Origin: Bradyrhizobium sp. BR13661
GTDB lineage: Bacteria; Pseudomonadota; Alphaproteobacteria; Rhizobiales; Xanthobacteraceae
Reading direction: 5' to 3'
NCBI RefSeq assembly: GCF_029892425.1
Contig: NZ_JARXWB010000026.1
Span: forward strand, 50,091-114,090
Length of the DNA: 64,000 nucleotides
Numbering within the stretch: the first letter of the stretch is position 1; every line of letters starts with the position of its first letter. Shown in pieces: positions 8,105 through 15,976 of the stretch. The notes under the pieces are model-generated. The model worked only from the letters and a program-made list of their open reading frames with translations, had not been told where the DNA came from and made no database searches. Both the position numbers and the translations under genes were made by a program.

Positions 8105-8634
8105 ATAGTACTCATGTGCCGCAGCCACTCGACCAGGTAGAGCGACACGGAAGACAGGGTGAACACGGTGACGAGGCCCATCAGAATTATATCATAGGGC
8201 GCCGGCTTGAAGCCGAAGGCGAGGGCGGCCAGCACCAGCGCCGCATAGGCGACCTGGGCCGCTGTGTTTAGCTTGGATACCTTCGAGGGCCTCATCTTGA
8301 CCGGCTTGTCGAACAGCCAGGACACGATCACCGCGGTGACGATCATGATGTCGCGGGAGACCACCAGGATCACGATCCAGCGCGGGATATCGCCCCAGAT
8401 GCCGAGCGACAGGTAGATCGACACCAGCAGCGCCTTGTCGGCCAGCGGATCGAGCAGGGCGCCGAGCTCGCTGGTCATGTTGAAGCGCTTGGCCAGGAAG
8501 CCGTCGACGGCGTCGCTGATGCCTGCGATCAGGAAGACGGCGAACGCCACCTCCATTTGGCTCGATACGATGGCCCAGACGATGATCGGGACCAGCATGA
8601 TGCGGCCCAGGGTAATGATGTTCGGAATACTCAC
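8092..8634 (-). CDS. CDP-alcohol phosphatidyltransferase (PgsA-like)
   Basis: Encodes 180 residues, mostly membrane-embedded with about five or six segments. The family motif D-G-x2-A-R/K-x8-G-x3-D-x3-D is present as SDAVDGFLAKRF and LGALLDPLADKA (residues about 40-68), with Lys instead of the commoner Arg. Such enzymes join a CDP-activated lipid to an alcohol, most often glycerol-3-phosphate in phosphatidylglycerol synthesis. N-terminal NIITLGRIMLVPII is typical of PgsA. The substrate is inferred. It is divergent from purM, with 154 bases between the two starts. Confidence 0.85.
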   Translation of the reverse strand: MSIPNIITLGRIMLVPIIVWAIVSSQMEVAFAVFLIAGISDAVDGFLAKRFNMTSELGALLDPLADKALLVSIYLSLGIWGDIPRWIVILVVSRDIMIVTAVIVSWLFDKPVKMRPSKVSKLNTAAQVAYAALVLAALAFGFKPAPYDIILMGLVTVFTLSSVSLYLVEWLRHMSTIEAK

Positions 8635-8788
8635 GCGGCGCTTCCCGGCACCCGGCCTGACCTTGAAACCCGGCCCTTTGGGGGCTGAACCGGTTGATAT
8701 CTACATAGTATAGGCAGGCGCGCCACGCTTGCCATTGCGCGTCCCCGGAATTCGACGTAACCAGCCGCAAACCCACTGGAAATCGGGC
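8635..8788. promoter_or_regulatory. divergent promoter region, phosphatidyltransferase / purM
   Basis: This 154-base region must drive both genes. It contains an AT-rich patch around 8695-8712 (GATATCTACATAGTATA) that is the only plausible -10 area for purM. No PurR-type operator or riboswitch was recognised. Confidence 0.4.
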
Positions 8789-9862
8789 ATGACCCTCCGC
8801 AAAAACGGCCTCACTTACGCCGATTCAGGCGTTGATATCGACGCCGGCAACCGCCTGGTCGACCTGATCAAGCCGATGGTGCGCGCCACCGCACGGCCCG
8901 GGGCAGACGCCGAGATCGGCGGCTTTGGCGGGCTGTTCGACCTCAAGGCGGCCGGCTTCAAGGACCCCGTCCTGGTTGCGGCCACGGATGGCGTCGGAAC
9001 CAAGGTCAAGATCGCGATCGAGACCGGCCTGCATGGCGGGATCGGCATCGACCTCGTTGCCATGAGCGTCAACGACCTCGTCGTGCAGGGCGCCGAGCCG
9101 CTGTTCTTCCTGGACTATTTCGCCTGCGGCAAGCTTGATCCGGAGGCCACCGCCTCGATCGTCGCCGGCGTTGCCGAAGGTTGCCGGGAATCCGGCTGCG
9201 CCCTGATCGGCGGCGAGACCGCCGAGATGCCCGGCCTCTATAAGGACGGCGACTACGACCTTGGTGGCTTTGCCGTCGGCGCCGCCGAGCGTGGCACGCT
9301 GCTGCCGCGCAAGGACATCGCCGCGGGCGACGCGGTGATTGGCCTTGCCTCATCCGGGGTGCATTCCAACGGCTTCTCGCTGGTGCGCAAGATCGTGGAA
9401 CAGTCCGGCCTCGGCTTTGAGGCGCAGGCGCCGTTCGCGCCGGTCATGACACTCGGTGGCGCGCTGCTGACGCCGACGCGGCTCTACGTCAAATCGTGCC
9501 TGCGCGCGATCCGCGAGACCGGCGCGGTGAAGGGCCTCGCCCACATTACCGGCGGCGGCTTCACCGATAACATTCCGCGCGTGCTGCCTGATCATCTCGG
9601 CGTCGGCATTGACCTCGCGCGCCTGCCGGTTTTGCCGGTGTTCAAATGGTTGGCGGCGCAAGCCGGCATCGCCGAGCTCGAAATGCTCAGGACCTTCAAC
9701 TGCGGTATCGGCATGGTTGCGATTGTCGAGCCCGACAAGGTCGATGAGGTCGCGCGGGTCTTCACCGACGCCGGCGAGACCGTCGCGCAGCTTGGCACCG
9801 TGATACCGGCCGAGGGCGAACATCGCGTTGTCTATAACGGCCAGCTCGACCTGGCGCTGTGA
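8789..9862 (+). CDS. purM: phosphoribosylformylglycinamidine cyclo-ligase (AIR synthetase)
   Basis: Encodes 357 residues from ATG 8789, which gives the usual N-terminus LTYADSGVDIDAGN; an upstream in-frame ATG at 8729 would add an unlikely extension. Catalyses ATP-dependent ring closure of FGAM to AIR, step five of purine synthesis. Family motifs present include GGFGGLFDLK, ATDGVGTKVKIA, MSVNDLVVQGAEPLFFLDY, GGETAEMPGLY and GGGFTDNIPRVLP. The stop overlaps the purN start region, so the two are translationally coupled. Confidence 0.97.
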   Translation: MTLRKNGLTYADSGVDIDAGNRLVDLIKPMVRATARPGADAEIGGFGGLFDLKAAGFKDPVLVAATDGVGTKVKIAIETGLHGGIGIDLVAMSVNDLVVQGAEPLFFLDYFACGKLDPEATASIVAGVAEGCRESGCALIGGETAEMPGLYKDGDYDLGGFAVGAAERGTLLPRKDIAAGDAVIGLASSGVHSNGFSLVRKIVEQSGLGFEAQAPFAPVMTLGGALLTPTRLYVKSCLRAIRETGAVKGLAHITGGGFTDNIPRVLPDHLGVGIDLARLPVLPVFKWLAAQAGIAELEMLRTFNCGIGMVAIVEPDKVDEVARVFTDAGETVAQLGTVIPAEGEHRVVYNGQLDLAL

Positions 9863-10515
9863 TGAAGCGCCGCGTCGCCATCCTGATCTCCGGCCGCGGT
9901 TCCAACATGTCCGCGCTGATCAAGGCAGCCACCGCGCCGGATTTCCCGGCGGAGATTTCGCTCGTCATCTCGAACAAGGCCGACGCATTCGGGCTCGAAC
10001 GAGCCAAGGCGGCTGGCGTGACCACGCTGGTGATCGAAAGCAAGCCGTTCGGCAAGGATCGCGCCGGCTTCGAGAAAGTGCTGCAAGACGCGCTCGACCA
10101 GCACGGCATCGAGCTGATCTGTCTCGGCGGCTTCATGCGCCTGTTCACCGCGGAATTCGCGAGGGCTTGGTACGGGCGGATGCTCAACATCCACCCGTCG
10201 CTGCTGCCGTCATTCCCGGGCCTGGATCCGCACGGCCAGGCTTTGCGCGCCGGTGTGAAACTGTCTGGTGCGACAGTGCATTTCGTGATCCCCGAGACCG
10301 ATGCGGGCCCGATCGTGATGCAGGGCGCGGTGCCGGTCAGCGATCACGACACGGCGGAGACGCTGTCGGAGCGCATCCTCGAAGTCGAGCACCGCATCTA
10401 TCCCGCGGCGCTGAGCCTGCTTGCGAACGGCAAGGTCAAGATCGAGGGCGACGTCTGCACGACGGCGGGCAGCGGGAGCCTGGAGAACTATCTGGTCTCG
10501 CCGGTGCTGTCGTAG
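9862..10515 (+). CDS. purN: phosphoribosylglycinamide formyltransferase
   Basis: Encodes 217 residues from ATG 9862, which shares one base with the purM stop (TGATG); a GTG three bases earlier is also possible. Transfers formyl from 10-formyl-THF to GAR, step three of purine synthesis. Motifs: RVAILISGRGSNMSAL at the start, LGGFMRLF, and the active-site segment MLNIHPSLLPSFPGLDPHGQ with the expected Asn and His. The purM-purN order is typical of proteobacteria. Confidence 0.96.
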   Translation: MKRRVAILISGRGSNMSALIKAATAPDFPAEISLVISNKADAFGLERAKAAGVTTLVIESKPFGKDRAGFEKVLQDALDQHGIELICLGGFMRLFTAEFARAWYGRMLNIHPSLLPSFPGLDPHGQALRAGVKLSGATVHFVIPETDAGPIVMQGAVPVSDHDTAETLSERILEVEHRIYPAALSLLANGKVKIEGDVCTTAGSGSLENYLVSPVLS

Positions 10516-10530
10516 GCCCAAGCCGAGGAT

Positions 10531-10872
10531 TCACTCAAGGTAGTCCGCGGCTTCACCGTTGCGAAGATAACCATAGATGCGGAAACCCTCGGCGGTCTCC
10601 TCGCCTGCAAATCGGATGCGCTTCAGGATTGCTCGGACGACATCACGCCGTAAGGCCTCCTTTGCCGACAATTCGACCCATTCGATCCGGTCCCAGCCGA
10701 TTTCCAGCCAATGGTAGAACCATTCGCCATCCCACTGGTCGACCTGGGAGCATTCCAAGCTCTTGCACCGAAACTTGGGACGAACAGCATTATCTAGGTC
10801 GAGCATCGCGGCCCGCAGTTCGCGCCATTTCGTGTCATTAGCGGCTGAGTAATAGTTGGACTGCTCGGCCAA
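10531..10872 (-). CDS. hypothetical protein, DUF6678-like
   Basis: Encodes 113 residues from a TTG start preceded by a G-rich site. A small acidic cytoplasmic protein with the pattern NDTKWRELRAAM at 12-23, then a WDGEWFYHW and IEWVEL core. This resembles what I recall of the DUF6678 family, for which no function is known. There is no signal peptide or membrane segment. It converges on purN with 15 bases between stops and lies downstream of the cold-shock gene, separated by a terminator. Confidence 0.65.
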   Translation of the reverse strand: MAEQSNYYSAANDTKWRELRAAMLDLDNAVRPKFRCKSLECSQVDQWDGEWFYHWLEIGWDRIEWVELSAKEALRRDVVRAILKRIRFAGEETAEGFRIYGYLRNGEAADYLE

Positions 10873-10892
10873 GCGTTCCCCCCAAACAAAAT

Positions 10893-10911
10893 CCCCCGGC
10901 AGAGCCGGGGG
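10893..10911 (-). terminator. intrinsic terminator of the cold-shock gene
   Basis: An 8-bp GC stem (10893-10900 with 10904-10911) with an AGA loop. On the minus strand it is followed by ATTTTGTTTG, a fair T-tract. It lies 38 bases past the csp stop. Confidence 0.8.
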
Positions 10912-10949
10912 CCAACGTCATGTTCTCTCGCGCTGAGCTTTGAGAGAAA

Positions 10950-11156
10950 TCAGGAGACCTTGAGGTTTTCCGCGGACGCTTTGCCGCGGTTCTCCACGAG
11001 GTCGTATTCAACCACCTGGTTCTCGTTGAGGGTCGAGAGTCCGGCACGCTCGACGGCCGAGATGTGGACGAACACGTCCTTATCGCTGCCGTTCGGCTTG
11101 ATGAACCCATAACCCTTGGTCGGGTTGAACCATTTGACGGTGCCCTTTTGTGGCAT
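10950..11156 (-). CDS. cspA: cold-shock domain protein
   Basis: Encodes 68 residues, a complete single cold-shock domain. RNP1 is KGYGFIKP (14-21) and RNP2 is VFVHISAV (28-35), both with the aromatic residues that stack on nucleic acid. The ATG is preceded by GGAGGAG. Such proteins act as RNA chaperones. The untranslated region upstream is long enough for the cold-responsive leader often seen in csp genes, but no specific cold-box was identified. The symbol is generic for the family. Confidence 0.93.
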   Translation of the reverse strand: MPQKGTVKWFNPTKGYGFIKPNGSDKDVFVHISAVERAGLSTLNENQVVEYDLVENRGKASAENLKVS

Positions 11157-11532
11157 CGTTAGTCTCCTCCGCTAGATACTAAAAAGACGCGGCCGCTTTT
11201 CGCGCGCCACGTCACAAACGGGCTTCCGGAAGTCTGTTCGAGTCTTGAGTCTGTCGCGAAACGCACAGCCGAGCGGCCAATTCCGATTGTGTACGATATT
11301 CCAACACGAAAATCGCGCGGTAGCAAGCCGCGTACGAATTTCAAGATCAGGCCGGAGATATTCCGCTGCTATTTGCGACCTGTGGCATTGGAACCACAGC
11401 CCGCCGCAATCGCCTGCGCGATAGCGTGTCAAACGGTTGACCCTCTGTGGCAGTTCGGCACAAATCGTCGCACTTGCTCGCTGTGCGTGGTGTATTTTTG
11501 CGGGCTGCCTTTTTTCTTCAGGATGTGTCGTC
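11157..11532. promoter_or_regulatory. divergent intergenic region, csp / autotransporter-type gene
   Basis: A 376-base gap without a supported gene. It must carry the csp leader on the minus strand and the promoter of the barrel gene on the plus strand. A GCGGCCGC palindrome lies at about 11188-11195 in the csp leader. Open frames across the region have no protein-like features. Confidence 0.4.
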
Positions 11533-12693
11533 ATGCGCTGCGCCTCGCAGCCCACCGGGATACGGCAGACCATCGGGCTGGACCGCGTCCACCGGATCGT
11601 GACTGCGATTGCCATGACACTCGCAATCGTCATGATGATGCCGGCGACATCAGGCTTTGCGCAGACCCCGACGCCGGCTGCGTCTCCGAGGCCCAGGCCG
11701 TCGCCGACCCCGACCCCGAGCCCGAGCCCGACATCGACCAACGTCGACCAATCGGCTGGCAACGGCACGCTCAACCTCGGCTCGAATTTTCTCGAGCGGC
11801 TGGGCAACCAGGCCTCGAGCGGCATAAACCGGGCATCACGCACCAACGCTGGTGGCGGCGGCGCGTCGGAGAGCGCAGAGGATCCCCGCTATCGCACCTG
11901 GTACGAGGGCTATGGCATCTCGGTCCGGACCGATGCGCAGGGCGACTTCGTCGGCGACAAGCGGAAGACCTTCGGGGGCGTTGCCGGCTTCGGTGCGCGG
12001 ATCGTGCCTGACGTCAATCTCGGTTTCTCGGTCGATCAGAGCCATACCGACGTCGACGTGCCACTCGCGCTGCAATCGGCGACGCTCGATCTGACCCAGA
12101 TCGGCTTCAACGGCTCCGTCGACAAGGGACCTTGGACCTGGGCCTTCGCTCTGGTGCACGGTTTCGGCAAGGTGCATTCCAGCCGTGACACCGGCTTTGG
12201 CCTGGCGGTCGCGGGCTATCACGCCACGGTCGACGGCGCGCTGACCGAGATCAGCTATTACTGGACCAAGGACCAGATGCGTATCGTGCCCAAGGGGGCG
12301 CTCGAATATGTGCGCGCCACCAGCGCTTCATTCCAGGAGGCCGGCGGACTCGATCCGCTCAACGTCGGCTCGAGCGCGCTCTCTCGCGCGCGTGTCATGA
12401 TCGGCGCCGAGGTCGGGCGCTATTTCATCTTCGACCAGAAGATCCTGGACCTCTCGGCCTACGGCAAGTTCGTCGACAATTTTTATCAGGATCTGGGCGC
12501 GGTCCAGGTCAGCCTGGGGGCCCAGAATATCATCGTCCCCGGCATCGGCGAGAGCCGCTATGGCATGGACGCCGGCGCCTCGGCGTCGCTCAGCCTGACC
12601 AACACCGCGCGGCTCTACGTCAATTACGACGGCAAGTTCCGCAACGAGCTGACCTCGCACCAGGGCACGGTCGGTTTCGAATATCGGTGGTGA
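11533..12693 (+). CDS. autotransporter-type outer-membrane beta-barrel protein
   Basis: Encodes 386 residues from ATG 11533; a TTG start further upstream would add a Cys-rich, unlikely leader. A hydrophobic stretch near residues 22-40 ending in SGFAQ serves as signal peptide. It is followed by a striking Pro/Thr/Ser linker (about 44-66) and a Gly/Asn-rich segment. The rest (about 110-386) has alternating polar and hydrophobic strands and ends in a terminal aromatic (FEYRW), the outer-membrane barrel signature. It has the size of an autotransporter barrel, but the passenger is almost absent. Likely an outer-membrane protein of unknown role. Confidence 0.75.
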   Translation: MRCASQPTGIRQTIGLDRVHRIVTAIAMTLAIVMMMPATSGFAQTPTPAASPRPRPSPTPTPSPSPTSTNVDQSAGNGTLNLGSNFLERLGNQASSGINRASRTNAGGGGASESAEDPRYRTWYEGYGISVRTDAQGDFVGDKRKTFGGVAGFGARIVPDVNLGFSVDQSHTDVDVPLALQSATLDLTQIGFNGSVDKGPWTWAFALVHGFGKVHSSRDTGFGLAVAGYHATVDGALTEISYYWTKDQMRIVPKGALEYVRATSASFQEAGGLDPLNVGSSALSRARVMIGAEVGRYFIFDQKILDLSAYGKFVDNFYQDLGAVQVSLGAQNIIVPGIGESRYGMDAGASASLSLTNTARLYVNYDGKFRNELTSHQGTVGFEYRW

Positions 12694-12700
12694 CGCCCAC

Positions 12701-13741
12701 TTACGTCGGCGTCGCCGCAACGTAGCCGGACAATCCAAAGCCCTCGCGTGCGGCCGTCATCATCGGCACAAGCGCGTTCGGATGGATGAATTCGTCGCGG
12801 AAGCAGGGATAGGTCTTGGGATCGAAGATCTTCTTCAGCCAGTCGACCACGATCTTGTGCCGCTCGGAGGCGCGGAACTCCTTGTGATAGGTGAGCCAGA
12901 GATCGGCGTGGTGGCTGACGCCGAGGTCGACGGCGACAAGCGGCGCACCGAGCGCGATCGATACCGTCGGCAGGAAGCCGATGCCGGCGCCGCGCTCGAC
13001 CGCATAGAGCACGCCCACGGACGAGTTGGTCTTGATCCCGACGATGCCTTCGAGCGACTTGAGCCCCAGGATGCGCGCATAGGCGCTGTCGTCGACCTGC
13101 GGCGCACTCTGCTTGACGATGCGATGGTTCGGCAATTCGGCAAGCGTGGCAGGCACGCCGTAGAGGTTTGCATAGTCCCTGGCGACGAACGGATAGATGT
13201 GCAGCCGGCCGAGCTTGGCGACGATGAGGTCGGGATTGGTCGGCGGCTCGAGCTGGATCGCGATGTCGGATTCCAGCCGTGCGACGTCGGCCTGCTCCAT
13301 CGCGCAACGCAGGTCGACGGTGATCTTGCGATAGGTTTTCTGGAAGTCGATCAGCCGCGGCAGGATCCAGAAATTGCCGGGACCTTCCGTCACCGCGACG
13401 CGCACCGTGCCTGTCGTGTCGCTGGACGTGCGCGATGCGCGACGGAAGACGTTGAAGGCGTGACGCTCCATATGCGCGACGTCGGCAATCATCGCGGTGC
13501 CTTCGTCGCTGAGCGTGAGCCCGCTCTGGTCACGCAGGAAAAGCTTGCAACCGATACTCTCCTCGAGCCGGTCGATCCGGCGCATCAATGTGGTGGAGGT
13601 GAGCCCGAGCTCCTCGGCCGCGTTGCGAAAACTTTTAAATTTTGCGCAAGCTAAAAACAGCTTCAAATCGTCCCAGGACGCATTTAGCGGATCTTCATGG
13701 TGCTGCATCATTGCAGCACCCCGGTGCAATACTTGCTGCAT
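12701..13741 (-). CDS. LysR family transcriptional regulator
   Basis: Encodes 346 residues from ATG 13741, which has a GGAG site 9 bases upstream; ATGs at 13711 and 13708 are alternatives. The N-terminal winged helix-turn-helix spans about 22-80 (LKLFLACAKFKSFRNAAEELGLTS read with RRIDRLEESIG). The C-terminal part is a LysR substrate-binding fold. The final 25 residues form an extra tail. It is divergent from the GNAT cluster at 13813 and is its likely regulator. A 9-bp inverted repeat lies in its 5' codons. Confidence 0.88.
   Translation of the reverse strand: MQQVLHRGAAMMQHHEDPLNASWDDLKLFLACAKFKSFRNAAEELGLTSTTLMRRIDRLEESIGCKLFLRDQSGLTLSDEGTAMIADVAHMERHAFNVFRRASRTSSDTTGTVRVAVTEGPGNFWILPRLIDFQKTYRKITVDLRCAMEQADVARLESDIAIQLEPPTNPDLIVAKLGRLHIYPFVARDYANLYGVPATLAELPNHRIVKQSAPQVDDSAYARILGLKSLEGIVGIKTNSSVGVLYAVERGAGIGFLPTVSIALGAPLVAVDLGVSHHADLWLTYHKEFRASERHKIVVDWLKKIFDPKTYPCFRDEFIHPNALVPMMTAAREGFGLSGYVAATPT
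13699..13726. promoter_or_regulatory. overlapping palindromes at the 5' end of the LysR gene
   Basis: GGTGCTGCA (13699-13707) and TGCAGCACC (13712-13720) form a perfect 9-bp inverted repeat with a 4-base spacer. A second palindrome, GCACCCCGGTGC (13715-13726), overlaps it. This is consistent with an operator for the regulator itself, or with a leader hairpin; position inside the coding start fits autorepression. Confidence 0.45.
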
Positions 13742-13812
13742 ACTCCTGATCTCCAGCCGCTAAGCTTCTGCTCGTAACGGCGTACAAAACTCCTGAATGG
13801 TAGAGGGACGAC

Positions 13813-14430
13813 ATGAGTATGGAAAGGGGCTCGTTTGCCGCAAGGCATGATTTCGACGCCTTGCCGCTGAGCCCCGACGTGGATGTCCGTTGCGCGCAAT
13901 TTTCCGAAATCGCCGCGCTTTCGGAGATGGCGCACCGGCTGGTGCCGGGAGTGCAGATCGGAGCAACCGAGCTTGCGAACTATCTCGCCTTCGATCCCGA
14001 GAGCATCCTGACTTTCGCACGGAAAGGCCATCTGCTCGGCGGCATGGCCTTCCTGTTTCTCAACGAGCGCGGGCATGATGCATTGCTGCTCGACGATATC
14101 TGCCTGACCGCGCCCGAGAGGCACTATCTCGCTTCTGCCAATGATGACGTCGCAGCCATCTACATCTGGGCGATCGCAACGACTGGCCGCGGTATTGCCG
14201 GTCTTGGCAAGGCTGCGGCTCATTTGCGGCAGATAAGATTTCGCGGCGCGGATTGCTACGCGCAGCCGTCAACCGTGGCCGGACGCGAGATCATGAGGGC
14301 AACGGGATTTGTGCCCGTTTCGAGCTTCCAGCCCGACCTCTGGTGCTACGAGCGCCCATGGCATCGGCAGCCCATGCGCATGCCGGGTGCGATCATCCAA
14401 GCAAGGAGTTACGCAGATGCACGGCACTAG
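13813..14430 (+). CDS. GNAT-fold acyltransferase-like protein (first of cluster)
   Basis: Encodes 205 residues from ATG 13813 with GAGGGA upstream. It reads as a GNAT-type fold: DVRCAQFSEIAALSEMAHRLVPG at the start (beta1-alpha1), LGGMAFLFLN strand, GIAGLGKAAAHLRQIRFRGADCY around the acetyl-CoA site, and ATGFVPV near the end. The pyrophosphate loop (normally Q/RxxGxG/A) appears as GRGIAGLGKA, so cofactor binding is plausible. The substrate is unknown. The stop overlaps the next gene by 14 bases. Confidence 0.65.
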   Translation: MSMERGSFAARHDFDALPLSPDVDVRCAQFSEIAALSEMAHRLVPGVQIGATELANYLAFDPESILTFARKGHLLGGMAFLFLNERGHDALLLDDICLTAPERHYLASANDDVAAIYIWAIATTGRGIAGLGKAAAHLRQIRFRGADCYAQPSTVAGREIMRATGFVPVSSFQPDLWCYERPWHRQPMRMPGAIIQARSYADARH

Positions 14431-15037
14431 GATTCCCCTCGCCAAGCCCGACTCCCGCGCCATCACCATCCGCCTTGCGCGCAATCCGAGTGACCTCATG
14501 CTGGTCACGGCGATTCGCTCGGCGGTCTATCTTGCCGAGCAGGATTGCCCGTTTGACGAGGAGTTCGACGGCAACGACATGGTTGCCGCACATTTCATTG
14601 GCTACATCGGCAACGAGCCGGCGGGATGTCTGCGCGTGCGCTTCTTCGGCGACTTCGCCAAGGTGGAGCGGCTCGCGGTGCGTCACCAATATCGGCGCTC
14701 GCGCCTCTCGTTCAAGCTGGTGCAGGCGAGCATCGACTTCGTGAAGCGCAAGGGGTTCCGCAAGATCTATGGCCAGGCCCAGGATCGGCTGGTCGATTTC
14801 TGGGCTCATTTCGGCGCCAAGCCGCTCGGCCATAACCGCAAGATCACCTTCTCGGATTTCTCCTACACGGAAATGCTGCTGGAGATCGAACCGGGGCCGG
14901 ACGCCATCACGCTGGACAGCGATCCCTACGTGATCATCCGTCCAGAGGGCGACTGGGACCGTCCGGGCGTGCTCGATGCCTCGTCGGGGCGGGCGGTGAC
15001 ATCGCCGCTTCGGGACCTCGCACTCGCTGACCGCTGA
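14417..15037 (+). CDS. GNAT family N-acetyltransferase (second of cluster)
   Basis: Encodes 206 residues from ATG 14417, preceded by AAGGAG within the end of the first GNAT gene. Pattern typical of GNAT: IRLARNPSDLMLVTAIRSAVYL at the N-terminus, VERLAVRHQYRRSRLSFKLV as the motif-A strand and loop, and a C-terminal FGAKPLG strand. The loop reads HQYRRSRL rather than the usual RGxGxG/A, so acetyl-CoA binding may be altered. A C-terminal 50-residue extension follows the fold. Overlap and short spacing put it in one operon with its neighbours. Confidence 0.78.
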   Translation: MHGTRIPLAKPDSRAITIRLARNPSDLMLVTAIRSAVYLAEQDCPFDEEFDGNDMVAAHFIGYIGNEPAGCLRVRFFGDFAKVERLAVRHQYRRSRLSFKLVQASIDFVKRKGFRKIYGQAQDRLVDFWAHFGAKPLGHNRKITFSDFSYTEMLLEIEPGPDAITLDSDPYVIIRPEGDWDRPGVLDASSGRAVTSPLRDLALADR

Positions 15038-15062
15038 AACGAGTGCAGGTCCGCGCAAGAAA

Positions 15063-15617
15063 ATGCCGGTCTCCGTCAACGACGATCCGCTGGTGCTGGT
15101 CTGCGCGGACCTCCAGGTCGAATATCTGCCCGCCGGGGGGTGTCACGACGGCGACGCCGCCATGATGCGCTGCCTGGAGCTGCTCGCGGTGTGGCGCAAT
15201 CGTCGCTGGCCGGTGATGCATTTCAAGCGCATCGCGCAGGCAGCCTGGTTCAATCCGTCATCCAGGTTGACCGATTGGATCCCGGAGGCGAAGCCACAGC
15301 CGGGCGAGATGACGTTCGAGCATCCGTTGCCGTCGGCCTACAGCTCGTCGCGGTTTGCGGACCATATGTCGAGCATCCGCAATGTGCGCTGCGTGGTGGC
15401 AGGCTTTTCCCTCGACGAGACCATTATCGCCACTGTCGTCGATGGGTTTCACCGGAGCCATCGCTACCAGGTCGTCGGCGATGCCGTGGCCTGCCGGCAG
15501 CCGGCCACGGGCGACGTGGCCGACTACAAGCCGTCGGTGATGAATGTCATCGCCAATTTTGCTACACTTCGGTCCAGCGCCGAACTGATCAGGGCCAGTG
15601 GCGCCATCGCGGTCTGA
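15063..15617 (+). CDS. isochorismatase-fold protein with degenerate catalytic triad
   Basis: Encodes 184 residues; the fold is that of cysteine hydrolases and isochorismatases. The Asp of the triad is present (VLVCADLQ, Asp16). The Lys position reads His87 (FEHPLPSAY where the family has EKPxxSAF), and the nucleophile position reads Thr120 (GFSLDETIIATV where the family has GxxTDxCVxxT). It is therefore unlikely to be an amidase of the usual Cys type. It could be an isochorismatase-like enzyme that works without Cys, or a binding protein. It follows the GNAT genes with a 25-base gap. Confidence 0.8.
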   Translation: MPVSVNDDPLVLVCADLQVEYLPAGGCHDGDAAMMRCLELLAVWRNRRWPVMHFKRIAQAAWFNPSSRLTDWIPEAKPQPGEMTFEHPLPSAYSSSRFADHMSSIRNVRCVVAGFSLDETIIATVVDGFHRSHRYQVVGDAVACRQPATGDVADYKPSVMNVIANFATLRSSAELIRASGAIAV

Positions 15618-15651
15618 GCAAACGCGGTCGGCGGATGGACGGGGTGAGACA

Positions 15652-15819
15652 TTGTCTCGGGAGGACGAACTCAAGGAGCTGGCGAGCGACCTCTCGCGCG
15701 CCGTCGAGACGGCGCGCAGGGTCGGCTTGCCCACGACTGTCTATTTGCTCTCGATGGCGCTGGTCGAGGTGAGGGAAGCCGCCGCCGACCAGGACGGGAA
15801 TAACAACGGGGCGGCCTGA
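15652..15819 (+). CDS. small helical protein at the end of the GNAT cluster
   Basis: Encodes 55 residues from TTG 15652 with GGGGTGAG upstream. It is a charged, amphipathic sequence (EDELKELASDLSRAVETARR, then VYLLSMALVEVREA) that probably forms two helices. The TTG lies inside a 13-base palindrome (15646-15658). It follows the isochorismatase-like gene by 34 bases. I do not recognise the family. Size and helix pattern suggest a protein-binding or regulatory role, which is inference. Confidence 0.55.
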   Translation: MSREDELKELASDLSRAVETARRVGLPTTVYLLSMALVEVREAAADQDGNNNGAA

Positions 15820-15976
15820 GCACCATCTTGTGTGCGGCTTTGTGCAACGCTGCCGAGCGCTTGTTGCCGACGAATTAGCGTTGCAAGTTCGGTCCCGTCG
15901 CAATAGCCAAGTAGCTCGATGATAGAACGGCGACGCTGGCCGCGCCGGCGACGTGATGACTCAAGGGATCCCGCAA

